From contig NZ_QICS01000014.1 of NCBI RefSeq assembly GCF_003201285.1, positions 1 to 64,000 on the forward strand: a stretch of 64,000 nucleotides of DNA, given 5' to 3'. Below are positions 7,859 through 16,428 of the stretch, piece by piece; position 1 is the first letter of the stretch, and each line of letters opens with the position of its first letter. The notes below the pieces were generated by a model that saw only the letters and a program-made list of their open reading frames with translations, had not been told where the DNA came from and ran no database searches. Both the position numbers and the translations under genes were made by a program. This DNA is from Lachnotalea glycerini. GTDB lineage: Bacteria > Bacillota > Clostridia > Lachnospirales > Lachnospiraceae.

Positions 7859-8629
7859 ATGGCATATTTACAGGTAAATGAAATTACAAAAAGATTTGGC
7901 GGAATTGTTGCCGTAGACAAGGTAAGCTTTGAAGTAAACAAAGGAGAAATTGTAAGCATTATAGGCCCAAACGGAGCTGGTAAAACAACCGTTTTTAACA
8001 TGTTAACCGGTGTTTATACGATTGATGAAGGAGAGATTGTTTTTGATGGGAAACCAATTCATAATCAAAAGCCTCAGGATATCGTAAAAGTAGGAATATC
8101 AAGAACTTTTCAAAACATTCGATTGTTTTATGACCTGAGAGTAGTGGAAAATGTCTTGGTGGGTACACATATCAATACAAATTATAATTTTTTTGATTCC
8201 GTTTTTCGTACACCAAGATTTCGAAAGGAAGAAGATGATAAGGTCTATAATGCAATACGTATTCTACAATCGATAGGACTTGACAATCGAAGAGATGACT
8301 ATGCGCAGAATCTTCCTTATGGAGATCAAAGAAAGCTGGAAATTGCAAGGGCAATAGCGACAGGAGCGAAAGTACTGTTACTGGATGAGCCGGCTGCTGG
8401 AATGAATCCGCAAGAATCGGCAGAGCTTTTGCAATTCATCAGAAGTTTGAAAGTACAAGGCTATACCGTTATTATGATTGAGCATGATATGAGTGTTGTA
8501 ATGAATATTTCAGATCGGATTTATGTAATCGATCATGGAAAACCAATTGCAAAAGGTATTCCGAGTGAAATTGCAAATAATGAAAGAGTAATTGAAGCTT
8601 ATTTAGGAGGTGTGAATATTAATGCTTAA
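7859..8629 (+). CDS. livG: ABC transporter ATPase LivG-like
   Basis: ATP-binding subunit of 256 residues. Walker A is at residues 36-43 (GPNGAGKT), the degenerate signature LPYGDQRKLEIARAI is typical of LivG, and Walker B is VLLLDEPAAGMNP. The start is the ATG at 7859, six bases behind ACAGGA; a GTG at 7844 has a better spaced GGGAGG but the protein aligns from MAYLQ. The last eight bases overlap the next gene, so the two ATPases are translationally coupled. Confidence 0.9.
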   Translation: MAYLQVNEITKRFGGIVAVDKVSFEVNKGEIVSIIGPNGAGKTTVFNMLTGVYTIDEGEIVFDGKPIHNQKPQDIVKVGISRTFQNIRLFYDLRVVENVLVGTHINTNYNFFDSVFRTPRFRKEEDDKVYNAIRILQSIGLDNRRDDYAQNLPYGDQRKLEIARAIATGAKVLLLDEPAAGMNPQESAELLQFIRSLKVQGYTVIMIEHDMSVVMNISDRIYVIDHGKPIAKGIPSEIANNERVIEAYLGGVNINA

Positions 8630-9329
8630 AATAGAAAATTTACACACATATTACGGCAATATACACGCTCTTAAAGGCATTGATTTAGAAGTAAAGGAAG
8701 GGGAAATTGTTTCCTTAATCGGAAGCAACGGAGCTGGTAAATCAACTCTGCTTAGTACCATAACAGGTGTGGCTCATGCTAAGTCGGGCAGCATCACATT
8801 CAAAAGCAATAATATTACTAATATACCAACTTATCATATTGCAAATACCGGTATTAGTATTTCACCGGAAGGAAGAGAAGTTTTTCCAGCCTTAACTGTA
8901 GAGGAGAATTTACGTTTAGGTGCCTACATTGTAAAGGATAAGAAAAAGATAGAAGAAGGTTATGAAAGAGTATACAAGCTTTTTCCCAGATTACAGGAAA
9001 GATATAAGCAAACTGCTGGTACGTTGTCTGGTGGAGAGCAGCAGATGCTTGCAATAGGGCGTGCGCTTATGAGTAATCCGCAGCTTTTATTGCTAGACGA
9101 ACCATCACTTGGTCTGGCACCCAATATCGTATTACTAATCTTTGACTTAATACGTTCCATCAATGAACAAGGTATTACGATTCTTTTGATTGAACAGAAT
9201 GCAAATATGGCACTTTCTGTATCTAATCGCGCCTACGTACTTGAAAATGGTACTGTTTCAATGTCAGGTGATGCCAAGCAGATTGCAAACGATCCTAGAG
9301 TAAAAAAGGCGTATTTGGGACAAGCATAA
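8622..9329 (+). CDS. livF: ABC transporter ATPase LivF-like
   Basis: Second ATP-binding subunit, 235 residues, forming a heterodimer with LivG. Walker A at residues 34-41 (GSNGAGKS), signature LSGGEQQMLAIGRAL, Walker B LLLLDEPSLGLAP, and the H-loop region replaced by EQN as is usual in LivF. It completes an uninterrupted J-H-M-G-F set from 4619 to 9329. The kinase gene follows after 13 bp, so it belongs to the same transcript. Confidence 0.9.
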   Translation: MLKIENLHTYYGNIHALKGIDLEVKEGEIVSLIGSNGAGKSTLLSTITGVAHAKSGSITFKSNNITNIPTYHIANTGISISPEGREVFPALTVEENLRLGAYIVKDKKKIEEGYERVYKLFPRLQERYKQTAGTLSGGEQQMLAIGRALMSNPQLLLLDEPSLGLAPNIVLLIFDLIRSINEQGITILLIEQNANMALSVSNRAYVLENGTVSMSGDAKQIANDPRVKKAYLGQA

Positions 9330-9342
9330 AGGAGATAAAAGC

Positions 9343-10329
9343 ATGAAGAAAATTATCAATGAACCTACAAAAGTAGTGTCAGAATTTCTAAAGGGTATGG
9401 AGAAAGCTCATCCGGAGCTAGAATATACAGAAAAACTTGAGGTGCTTTCAAGAAGAGAAAAAAGTGATAAAGTTGCTGTGATATCAGGCGGTGGCGCAGG
9501 CCATGAACCTGCACATGCAGGGTATGTCGGAATGGGTATGCTTGATGCAGCAGTAACGGGTAATGTATTCTCTTCCCCAAGTCCTGACCGTATTATAGAG
9601 GCGATTACTAAAATGAATGCAGGTAAGGGTGTTTTAATGATCATCAAGAATTATTCGGGTGACATCATGAATTTTGGTCTTGCAAAGGATTTGGCAGAAT
9701 TAGAGGATATTCAAGTAGAAAGTGTTGTAGTAAGAGATGATGTGGCAGTAAAAGACAGCACCTATTCGACTGGGAGAAGAGGAATTGCAGGAACTGTATT
9801 TGTACATAAGATAGCTGGTGCAAAAGCGGAAACAGGGGCATCCTTACAAGAGGTTAAAGCAGCAGCCGAAAAAGCAATTGAAAATATCCGAAGTATGGGT
9901 ATGGCAATGACACCATGCACCCTTCCGGCAGTTGGAAAGCCAGGTTTCTTACTTGGTGAAGATGAAGTAGAAATAGGAATGGGAATTCACGGCGAGCCGG
10001 GAGTTATGAGAACCACAATGAAAACGGCACAGGAAACAGCAGAAATTTTATTAGATAAAATACTTCAGGATTATGATTATTCAAACAGTGAAGTTGCCCT
10101 AATGGTAAATGGACTTGGTGCCACTCCTCTTATGGAGCTTTATATATTAGAGAATGAAATACAAACGCTTTTAGAGGAAAAGCAAATCAAGGTTTATAAG
10201 ACCTTTGTAGGAAACTACATGACAGCACTTGATATGAGTGGATGCTCGGTTACTTTAATGAAGCTTGACGAAGAATTAAAAAAGCTGTTAGATGCACCTT
10301 GCAACACACCGGGTCTTAAAATTGGATAG
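9343..10329 (+). CDS. dhaK: Dihydroxyacetone kinase subunit DhaK-like
   Basis: Substrate-binding subunit of a two-component dihydroxyacetone-type kinase, 328 residues. SGGGAGHEPAHAGYVG at 48-63 and the covalent-binding His216 within GIHGEPG are conserved, as is KNYSGDIMNF. The gene lies 13 bp after livF and 10 bp before dhaL. No DhaM phosphotransferase subunit is present in the window. Because every neighbour points to sulfur amino acids, the true substrate may be a related small ketone or hydroxy compound; known DhaK homologues do act on several. Confidence 0.88.
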   Translation: MKKIINEPTKVVSEFLKGMEKAHPELEYTEKLEVLSRREKSDKVAVISGGGAGHEPAHAGYVGMGMLDAAVTGNVFSSPSPDRIIEAITKMNAGKGVLMIIKNYSGDIMNFGLAKDLAELEDIQVESVVVRDDVAVKDSTYSTGRRGIAGTVFVHKIAGAKAETGASLQEVKAAAEKAIENIRSMGMAMTPCTLPAVGKPGFLLGEDEVEIGMGIHGEPGVMRTTMKTAQETAEILLDKILQDYDYSNSEVALMVNGLGATPLMELYILENEIQTLLEEKQIKVYKTFVGNYMTALDMSGCSVTLMKLDEELKKLLDAPCNTPGLKIG

Positions 10330-10339
10330 GAGGTAAGAA

Positions 10340-10984
10340 ATGGGATTTCATTTAACAAGTAAGGACTACGCTAACTATATCAGAAAAGCATACCGGCTCA
10401 TACATGAAAAAGGAGATTACATTACAGAATTAGACAGTGCAACAGGCGATGGAGATCATTGGATTAATATTAATATGGGCTTTGAGAAATTGGTAGAAGC
10501 GGCAAATGAATTAGAAGAAATGACAGTTTTTGAAGAGTTTAAGAAAATCGGAACCATTATGATGTCAGTAATCGGAGGCTCTTCCGGCGTGTTGTATGGA
10601 AGTGCATATTTGGCAGCAGCTAAGACCTTAAAAGAAAAGGAAACGATTCAAAATGAAAATTTATGTGAGGTTTTGGATGCTATGCTCCAAGCCATCATGT
10701 CCAGAGGGAATGCTCAACCAGGCTGGAAAACAATGATAGACAGTCTTGCACCTGCGGTACAATGCTATAAGGATTGCATTCTAAATCAGGTGGATGAAAA
10801 GACATGTTTGAGTAGGGTAAAGCAGGCGGCAATTGACGGAGCGGAAAGTACAAAGGATATGGAGGCTGTCAGAGGAAGGGCAACCTATCAGGCAAACAAA
10901 GGAGTCGGACATCTTGATCCAGGAGCAGTTACTATGTCCTATCAGATTGCAACATTGATGGATTGTGTTCTTGAAAAACTATAA
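10340..10984 (+). CDS. dhaL: Dihydroxyacetone kinase subunit DhaL-like
   Basis: Nucleotide-binding kinase subunit, 214 residues. The Mg-nucleotide motif is present as LDSATGDGDHW (residues 31-41), with Trp where most DhaL proteins have Gly; GGSSGVLYGSAY and GRATYQANKGVGHLDPGA are also conserved. It should phosphorylate the ketone held by the preceding DhaK. Without DhaM nearby, the ADP of DhaL would have to be recharged by a subunit elsewhere, or ATP exchanges freely as in ATP-dependent kinases. The call is firm for family, open for substrate. Confidence 0.87.
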   Translation: MGFHLTSKDYANYIRKAYRLIHEKGDYITELDSATGDGDHWININMGFEKLVEAANELEEMTVFEEFKKIGTIMMSVIGGSSGVLYGSAYLAAAKTLKEKETIQNENLCEVLDAMLQAIMSRGNAQPGWKTMIDSLAPAVQCYKDCILNQVDEKTCLSRVKQAAIDGAESTKDMEAVRGRATYQANKGVGHLDPGAVTMSYQIATLMDCVLEKL

Positions 10985-11041
10985 TTACAAATACATATTA
11001 ACAGAATAATAAAATAAGTCGATATAAAAGGAGATATTACG

Positions 11042-11527
11042 ATGATTAAAAATGAAGCAAGTGACAGAGGAGAACATATTAAGGATTTACGTGATGCGAT
11101 AGAGCATAGAGCTACCTGGTTTTATTACATGTTGCAAGAGGCTAAGAAAAAAGGATTGGATTATGATTTTGCAAGAGATGCAATTAAAGCCTGCGGCTGT
11201 TTTCATGGAGACACTAAATATACAAAGACAGAAGATTTAGCTGTATTTGCACCTGAGTTTATCAATGAAAATGTTCGTAATATTTTCGAAATGGATACTA
11301 CGCTTAGCGAGGATGAATTTAACATTGAATTTCATTACTGTCCATTAGTGGCAGCTTGGAGAAAACTGACAGAGGATGAAGAAGAAATTGCTATGTTATG
11401 TGATATAGCAATGGACGGAGACAGAGGAATTGCAAGTACTTTCCCTAATTTTGAATTTCAATTGGGAAAAACTATAGCAAAAGGAGATTCTATCTGCGAA
11501 GTTTGCTTTAAAAAGGTAAACAAGTAA
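11042..11527 (+). CDS. L-2-amino-thiazoline-4-carboxylate hydrolase family protein
   Basis: 161-residue protein resembling the ATC hydrolase family, whose founding member opens 2-amino-thiazoline-4-carboxylate to a carbamoyl-cysteine on the way to L-cysteine. Family features seen are an N-terminal helical segment, ACGCFHGD, FHYCPLVAAWRKL, CDIAMDGDRG and the C-terminal ICEVCFKK, giving several conserved-looking Cys and His residues. AAAAGGAGA precedes the ATG. It is the last gene of the desulfidase/transport operon and is followed by a terminator. With the desulfidase it suggests conversion of an imported thiazoline or cysteine derivative to cysteine and then pyruvate. Distant homologues may act on other substrates. 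Confidence 0.72.
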   Translation: MIKNEASDRGEHIKDLRDAIEHRATWFYYMLQEAKKKGLDYDFARDAIKACGCFHGDTKYTKTEDLAVFAPEFINENVRNIFEMDTTLSEDEFNIEFHYCPLVAAWRKLTEDEEEIAMLCDIAMDGDRGIASTFPNFEFQLGKTIAKGDSICEVCFKKVNK

Positions 11528-11545
11528 GTAGGATAGAAAATAAAA

Positions 11546-11588
11546 GGGGTTACTATAAAGTATAAATTTTATAGTTTCCCCATTTTGC
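11546..11588 (+). terminator. Terminator ending the desulfidase/transport operon
   Basis: GGGG-TT-ACTATAAA pairs with TTTATAGT-TT-CCCC, followed by ATTTT. It separates the operon from the regulator gene. Confidence 0.7.
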
Positions 11589-11648
11589 TTGTAATTGTAC
11601 TGGGAAGAGTTAAAATAAAAGAAGTATTAATAAAGGGAGGAATTGTGA

Positions 11649-13331
11649 ATGCCAGTTGAAACTTTACTGGGAACCGTAAAAGAATTTGTAATCAGGTTTT
11701 CAGATATCATATCCAATACCATAGATGCTGATGTCATTATCGCAGATAATAATTTTAAAATTGTAGGAAATACAAGCCGGTATTATACCGTATATGATGA
11801 GGTCGATGCTGATTCCTTAATCGCAGAGGTAGTAAAGAGCAGGAAAAAATTAATTGTAGAGGATAAAGCGGGCAGAGCTTCATGCCTGAAATGTCTCCAC
11901 TTTGATGAATGTAAGTTATTTGGTTTTGTAGGCGTTCCGATATTCCATAATGATATAATAGCAGGCGCAATTGCATTAATATTGCCGCAGCATAGAGTTA
12001 ACTCTCTTTTTGAAAACATAGACTCATCTGTGGAATTTTTAGAAAATATGGCAGAATTGTTGTCAGGCAAAATTGATGCCATTAATGAAAATAAATCATT
12101 AAATCAAATTATCATAGAGCAGGAAGCTATGATGGATCTGTTAAGTGATGCGGTAGTTTTTACAGATTTCTTTGGAAATATCAGACATTACAACAAATTA
12201 TTTCAGAATCTTTTTTTAGTTACGCAGGATTGTATTGGAAAGCAGCTTCAGGAATTTATACCTCATGCTATTTTTGAAGAGTCCTATGAAAACCAGAAAG
12301 AATTTAAAAATATCAGAATCCATTTTGCATGGGGAAATGTAGAATTTTATGGTTTTATTTCCAGTAAATATGTCAGAATCAACGGAAAAGACTACGGTAC
12401 TATGTTTTCTTTCAGGACGGTAAACGAGGTGCTAAGAAATGCACAGCTTTCAGAGAAAGGTTCTCTTGTCACTTTTAACTGGAGTGAATGGATGTTTCCG
12501 CGTGAAATATTAAAGCAGGCAAAGTCGCTTGCAATTACACATAATAATATTTTGATATTAGGTAGAAACAGAAACTTAAATGAGATTTTGGCAAAAGGAA
12601 TTACAAACTATTCAGAGCGTAGTCTTAAAGGGCTTAAACTACTGTATTGCGATAACCTGTATCGGGATTTGTTAGAGGTTTTTTTATTTGATGAGTTTGG
12701 CGAATTAAGAGATTCCAATATGGGAACGATGCTTGTCCAAGATGTAGAAAATCTTCCCCTTCATATTCAGAAGCGCTTTCTTCATTTCTTAAAAACAGGA
12801 AAAATTGGATTAAATAATGACACGAGTGCAGAATCCGATGTAAGATTTATATTTGCGACCACAAAGAATCTTAAGGATTATGTAGATAAAGGTCTGTTTA
12901 TGGAGGAACTATATTATCGTATTGCAGAGTATAGTATAGAGGTATCCGGAATACAAGAGGATCAGGCGCTGTTTTATAATATGCTTCGCACTGGATTATA
13001 TTATTATGCAACAGTGTATGACAAGCATAATATAAAATTAGACGATAAAGCGAAAGAATTTTTATACCAGTGTAATATCAAAGAGGATTTAAATCTGTTA
13101 GAAGCTACAATTGAAACAATTGTGAGGCGCTGCGACGGTGTGGTATCAGAACAGGATTTAATGGATATGGAGTTATATCAGGATAACGAAGCATCCTTGA
13201 GCCGGTTGGAAAAGGAAAGAATCAGTGAGCTGCTACAAAGCGGAATAAGTAAAACAGAAATAGCCAAGCGACTTGGAATTGGAAGAGCTACACTTTATCG
13301 TAAGCTAATGGAATATGAGCTTTCAGAATAA
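11649..13331 (+). CDS. Fis-type regulator with degenerate sigma-54 activator (AAA+) domain
   Basis: Transcription regulator, 560 residues. The N-terminal 150 residues form a GAF-like sensor with a Cys cluster (CLKCLHFDEC), followed by a PAS-like segment (DLLSDAVVFTDFFGNIRHYN). Residues about 270-450 align to the AAA+ domain of sigma-54 activators but the catalytic parts are lost: Walker A reads GRNRNLNE, no GAFTGA loop is present, and Walker B reads MLVQDVENLP. The later ATTKNL and FMEELYYRIAEYSIEV segments are retained. A normal Fis helix-turn-helix closes the protein (SGISKTEIAKRLGIGRATLYRKL). It probably senses a sulfur compound and controls the preceding operon without ATP-driven sigma-54 activation; this role is inferred. 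Confidence 0.8.
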   Translation: MPVETLLGTVKEFVIRFSDIISNTIDADVIIADNNFKIVGNTSRYYTVYDEVDADSLIAEVVKSRKKLIVEDKAGRASCLKCLHFDECKLFGFVGVPIFHNDIIAGAIALILPQHRVNSLFENIDSSVEFLENMAELLSGKIDAINENKSLNQIIIEQEAMMDLLSDAVVFTDFFGNIRHYNKLFQNLFLVTQDCIGKQLQEFIPHAIFEESYENQKEFKNIRIHFAWGNVEFYGFISSKYVRINGKDYGTMFSFRTVNEVLRNAQLSEKGSLVTFNWSEWMFPREILKQAKSLAITHNNILILGRNRNLNEILAKGITNYSERSLKGLKLLYCDNLYRDLLEVFLFDEFGELRDSNMGTMLVQDVENLPLHIQKRFLHFLKTGKIGLNNDTSAESDVRFIFATTKNLKDYVDKGLFMEELYYRIAEYSIEVSGIQEDQALFYNMLRTGLYYYATVYDKHNIKLDDKAKEFLYQCNIKEDLNLLEATIETIVRRCDGVVSEQDLMDMELYQDNEASLSRLEKERISELLQSGISKTEIAKRLGIGRATLYRKLMEYELSE

Positions 13332-13381
13332 AGGTAAGAAATAAATATGATGAATCATTTACATGCCATAACTTAAAATCC

Positions 13382-13425
13382 GCTGCGAAAGAGCTAAGAA
13401 ATAGGCTGATTCGCAGCATTTTTTG
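13382..13425 (+). terminator. Terminator of the Fis-type regulator gene
   Basis: GCTGCGAA / TTCGCAGC stem, then ATTTTTTG. Confidence 0.8.
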
Positions 13426-13497
13426 TAAAAAAGTCATAAATAATGATGAACAAAATTATATAATTAACACAAAAAAATATTATTTATTAAGCATTCA

Positions 13498-13526
13498 TTG
13501 ACAATAGTATATAAAAAAACTATAAT
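13498..13526 (+). promoter_or_regulatory. Consensus sigma-A promoter of the lyase/antiporter operon
   Basis: TTGACA, 17 bp, TATAAT: a perfect match to the housekeeping consensus. The spacer is AT-rich. Such a strong promoter needs tight repression, which fits the operator just downstream. Confidence 0.85.
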
Positions 13527-13538
13527 ACATTTAAATTG

Positions 13539-13570
13539 AGTGGTTGAACCACTGAACCGTTAAACCACTC
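13539..13570. promoter_or_regulatory. Palindromic operator, probably for the FadR-type regulator
   Basis: AGTGGTT, G, AACCACT at 13539-13553 is a perfect 15-bp palindrome that fits the FadR-subfamily pattern TNGT-N3-ACNA. A second half-site pair (AACCGTT, AACCACTC) extends to 13570. It starts 12 bp behind the -10 box, so bound repressor would cover the transcription start. The FadR-type gene at 16429-17124 is the obvious candidate. Confidence 0.6.
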
Positions 13571-13605
13571 AAAAAAACTCAATCACTTGACCAGAGGAGG
13601 ACTTT

Positions 13606-14772
13606 ATGACAGACAAACAGGATTTACTAGCATTGACCCATATGGGTGAAACACCGGAAAAATATATGAAATCAGTAACACCGCCAGTGTTTATGAATTC
13701 CCTTCATGTATTTGATTCCGTAAAGGACTATTTTGCAGTGGATATATTCAATGATGAATATTATTATGGAAGAGCATCCAATCCTACCGTTACAATTTTA
13801 GAAAAAAAACTGGCAGCACTAGAGCATGGTGAAAGAGCCGTAGTTTTTTCAGCGGGTATGGCAGCCTGTGCAGCAGCAATACTAGCAATTTGCAAAACAG
13901 GTAGTCATATTATTTGCATTCGTGAGTGTTATGGACCTGTACAGCATCTCCTGGATGAGTTTCTGGGAGAGAAAATGAACATTTCAGTTTCTTATGTAGA
14001 AGGTAAAGATTTAAAGGAATTCGAACAAGCCATTCGCCCCGAGACGGATATGATTATACTGGAGAGTCCAACAACCCTTGTATTTTCTGTAGTGGATTTG
14101 GAAGGGGTTGCTAAACTGGCAAAGGAGCATGGAATTAAAACTTATATTGATAATACTTATTCAACACCTATTTTCCAAAAACCTCTTGATATGGGTATTG
14201 ATATCGTTATGCATACTATGACAAAATATATAGGTGGACACAGCGATCTGATTGGTGGAGTATTAATATCTAAGGATGAAGAGTTTATGCGAAAGATAAT
14301 GGTTCAAAGAGATTGGTTTGGAGGAGTAATTGGACCTATGGAGGCGTGGCTGGCTATTCGAGGACTTCGTACACTAGATGTTCGTATGCAAAGACATTAT
14401 GAAACTACAATGGAGATAGCAAAATTTTTAGAAAATCATCCCAAAATTAAGCGTGTATTCTACACAGGACTGCCATCTCACCCACAGTATGAGCTGGCTC
14501 GTAAGCAGCAGTCGGGGGAATGTGGTCTGCTTAGTGTTGAAGTCGAGGGAGATGTACAAGATGTAGAAACCTTTGTAGACAGCTTGAAATTATTTAGTAA
14601 GGGCTGCTCTTGGGGAGGTTTTGAAAGTTTGGCAATTGCTTATACTTATAATTGGAGTGAGAAAGAATTGGAATTCCATCATTTAAGCAAAAACATAGTT
14701 AGACTGCACTGCGGGCTGGAAGGTAGTGAGAATTTGCTTCAGGATTTGAAGCAGGCTTTGAATAAAATCTAA
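13606..14772 (+). CDS. Cys/Met-metabolism PLP-dependent lyase (cystathionine/methionine gamma-lyase family)
   Basis: PLP enzyme of 388 residues in the family of cystathionine gamma-synthase, gamma-lyase and methionine gamma-lyase. Seen are YYYGRASNPTVTILEKKLA (50-70), FSAGMAA, the PLP aspartate in IDNTYSTP (Asp182) and the Schiff-base Lys207 in MTKYIGGHSDLIGG. CAGAGGAGG precedes the ATG. It is driven by a consensus promoter with a palindromic operator and lies 15 bp before a transporter gene. Catabolic beta- or gamma-lyase activity on an imported sulfur amino acid is most likely; the exact substrate cannot be decided by eye. Confidence 0.85.
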   Translation: MTDKQDLLALTHMGETPEKYMKSVTPPVFMNSLHVFDSVKDYFAVDIFNDEYYYGRASNPTVTILEKKLAALEHGERAVVFSAGMAACAAAILAICKTGSHIICIRECYGPVQHLLDEFLGEKMNISVSYVEGKDLKEFEQAIRPETDMIILESPTTLVFSVVDLEGVAKLAKEHGIKTYIDNTYSTPIFQKPLDMGIDIVMHTMTKYIGGHSDLIGGVLISKDEEFMRKIMVQRDWFGGVIGPMEAWLAIRGLRTLDVRMQRHYETTMEIAKFLENHPKIKRVFYTGLPSHPQYELARKQQSGECGLLSVEVEGDVQDVETFVDSLKLFSKGCSWGGFESLAIAYTYNWSEKELEFHHLSKNIVRLHCGLEGSENLLQDLKQALNKI

Positions 14773-14787
14773 AATACGAGGTGTATC

Positions 14788-16275
14788 ATGGAGAAGATGA
14801 TGAATGATAAAACAATAAGAAAGGCAAGCCTTGGAGTTGCAATTCTTCCATTGGCATTTATGCTGGTAGTACTTTTTACTGGATTGATTTTATTTAGTGT
14901 TGACATTAAGATTCTGCTGCTGGTTTGTGCGGCATTTACAGTATGCATCTGTCTGTTATTGGGTCATACATGGAAAGAAATAGAGAGTGAAATTGTAGAA
15001 AAGCTTGCAAAAGCGTTTCCAGCAATTATGATTTTAATATGTGTCGGCCTTATGATTGGGGCTTGGATTGTAAGTGGTACGATTCCGTTTTTAGTATATA
15101 TTGGTTTGCAAATCATTAGTCCCAAATTTATTATAGTAACCTCATTTCTTGTTACCGTAATTTTGTCTGTCAGTACGGGTACTTCATGGGGGGCAGCAGG
15201 TACTGTTGGTGCAGCACTTATGAGTGTGGCAGCAGGTATGGGAGCACCGCTTCCGGCAGTAGCAGGAGCCATTGTAGCGGGAGCATACTTTGGAGATAAA
15301 ATGTCTCCGCTTTCTGATAGTACCAATATGTCAGCAATTGCAACAAATACTAATTTGTATCAACATATTGGGCATATGTTTTATACCACCGTTCCTGGTT
15401 TTATTATAAGCTGCGTGGTTTATGTTATTGCAGGTATGTCGTTTGCAAGCAGCGGAGAGATTGGACAGGTGGATGACATTATTCAGACATTGGCTAAGCT
15501 GTTTAATTTCAGTATGCCAATAGGAATTTTACTTCTTGTTCCACCTGTTATTGTAGTTATGGGCTCACTTAAGAAAAAACCTACCATTCCGGTTATGATG
15601 ATTTCATCAGCCGTAGCCATTATTATTGCAATGGCTGTTCAGGGATTTTCATTTTCAACCTGTGCGACCAGTATGGTAAGCGGCTTTAAAATGGATATGT
15701 TTGTGAATCCTGCTGTTGATTTAGACAGCGTTGTAAAAGAAGTTCCGAATCTTTTACAGCGTGGTGGTATGTCCTCTATGATGAATACTGCACTAATGGC
15801 TTTTTGTGCTTTTGGTTTTATCGGTGCCTTGACTGTTTCAGGAAGCTTAGATGTCATTTTAGAACGTATCATGAAGCATGTTCATGGAACAGGACAACTT
15901 ATTACCATTACTACTATTCTGGGAGTGATTATTATTACAGTCATTGGGGAAGCATCTGTAACTTTCCTCATGATTGGAGGTCTTTTCAGAGAAGAATATG
16001 TAAAGAGAGGTTTAGAGACAAAGAATCTTTCGCGCACGCTGGAGGATAGTATTACAGTAGTAGAACCATTGGTTCCATGGTCACTTGCCGGAGTTTATAT
16101 GACATCTACACTGGGTGTAGCTACCATTGAGTATGCACCTTGGGCATGCTTGTGTTATACTGGAGTAATCTTTGCCATTATATGGGGCTTTACGGGATTT
16201 GGAATTGCTAAGATTAAGAAAGGCAGCGACAATTACGAAGAATATTTAGAGCTAAATAAAGAATTAAATCTTTAA
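14788..16275 (+). CDS. NhaC-family Na+/H+ antiporter or antiporter-like amino-acid transporter
   Basis: Integral membrane protein of 495 residues with about eleven hydrophobic helices. The NhaC hallmark GDKMSPLSDSTNMSA is near residue 170, preceded by STGTSWGAAGTVG and followed late by EDSITVVEPLVPWS. GAGGTG lies six bases before the ATG. Family members exchange Na+ for H+ or couple ions to malate/lactate or amino acids. Being in one operon with a sulfur-amino-acid lyase, it may exchange substrate or product; that is inference. Confidence 0.85.
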   Translation: MEKMMNDKTIRKASLGVAILPLAFMLVVLFTGLILFSVDIKILLLVCAAFTVCICLLLGHTWKEIESEIVEKLAKAFPAIMILICVGLMIGAWIVSGTIPFLVYIGLQIISPKFIIVTSFLVTVILSVSTGTSWGAAGTVGAALMSVAAGMGAPLPAVAGAIVAGAYFGDKMSPLSDSTNMSAIATNTNLYQHIGHMFYTTVPGFIISCVVYVIAGMSFASSGEIGQVDDIIQTLAKLFNFSMPIGILLLVPPVIVVMGSLKKKPTIPVMMISSAVAIIIAMAVQGFSFSTCATSMVSGFKMDMFVNPAVDLDSVVKEVPNLLQRGGMSSMMNTALMAFCAFGFIGALTVSGSLDVILERIMKHVHGTGQLITITTILGVIIITVIGEASVTFLMIGGLFREEYVKRGLETKNLSRTLEDSITVVEPLVPWSLAGVYMTSTLGVATIEYAPWACLCYTGVIFAIIWGFTGFGIAKIKKGSDNYEEYLELNKELNL

Positions 16276-16338
16276 TAATGATATAAGATTTGAAAGATTT
16301 TATTATACATATAGAATAAATGTTTTAATCACTGTATC

Positions 16339-16390
16339 AGGGGATGTCCCTTTCTCATGAAATTGAAAAAGGACATCTCCTATTTTATTT
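16339..16390. terminator. Bidirectional terminator between antiporter and GntR regulator
   Basis: AGGGGATGTCC pairs with GGACATCTCCT with one mismatch; ATTTTATTT follows on the plus strand. It lies between convergent genes. The TTTCATAAGAAAGAC behind it resembles the start of the dispersed repeat. Confidence 0.65.
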
Positions 16391-16428
16391 CATAAGAAAG
16401 ACAGATGCAGACATGTCCGCTTTTTAGT

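Noticed and set aside
13440-13605. Sigma-54 promoter for the lyase operon
   Set aside because: No TGGCA-N7-TGC pattern; a perfect sigma-A promoter is present instead.
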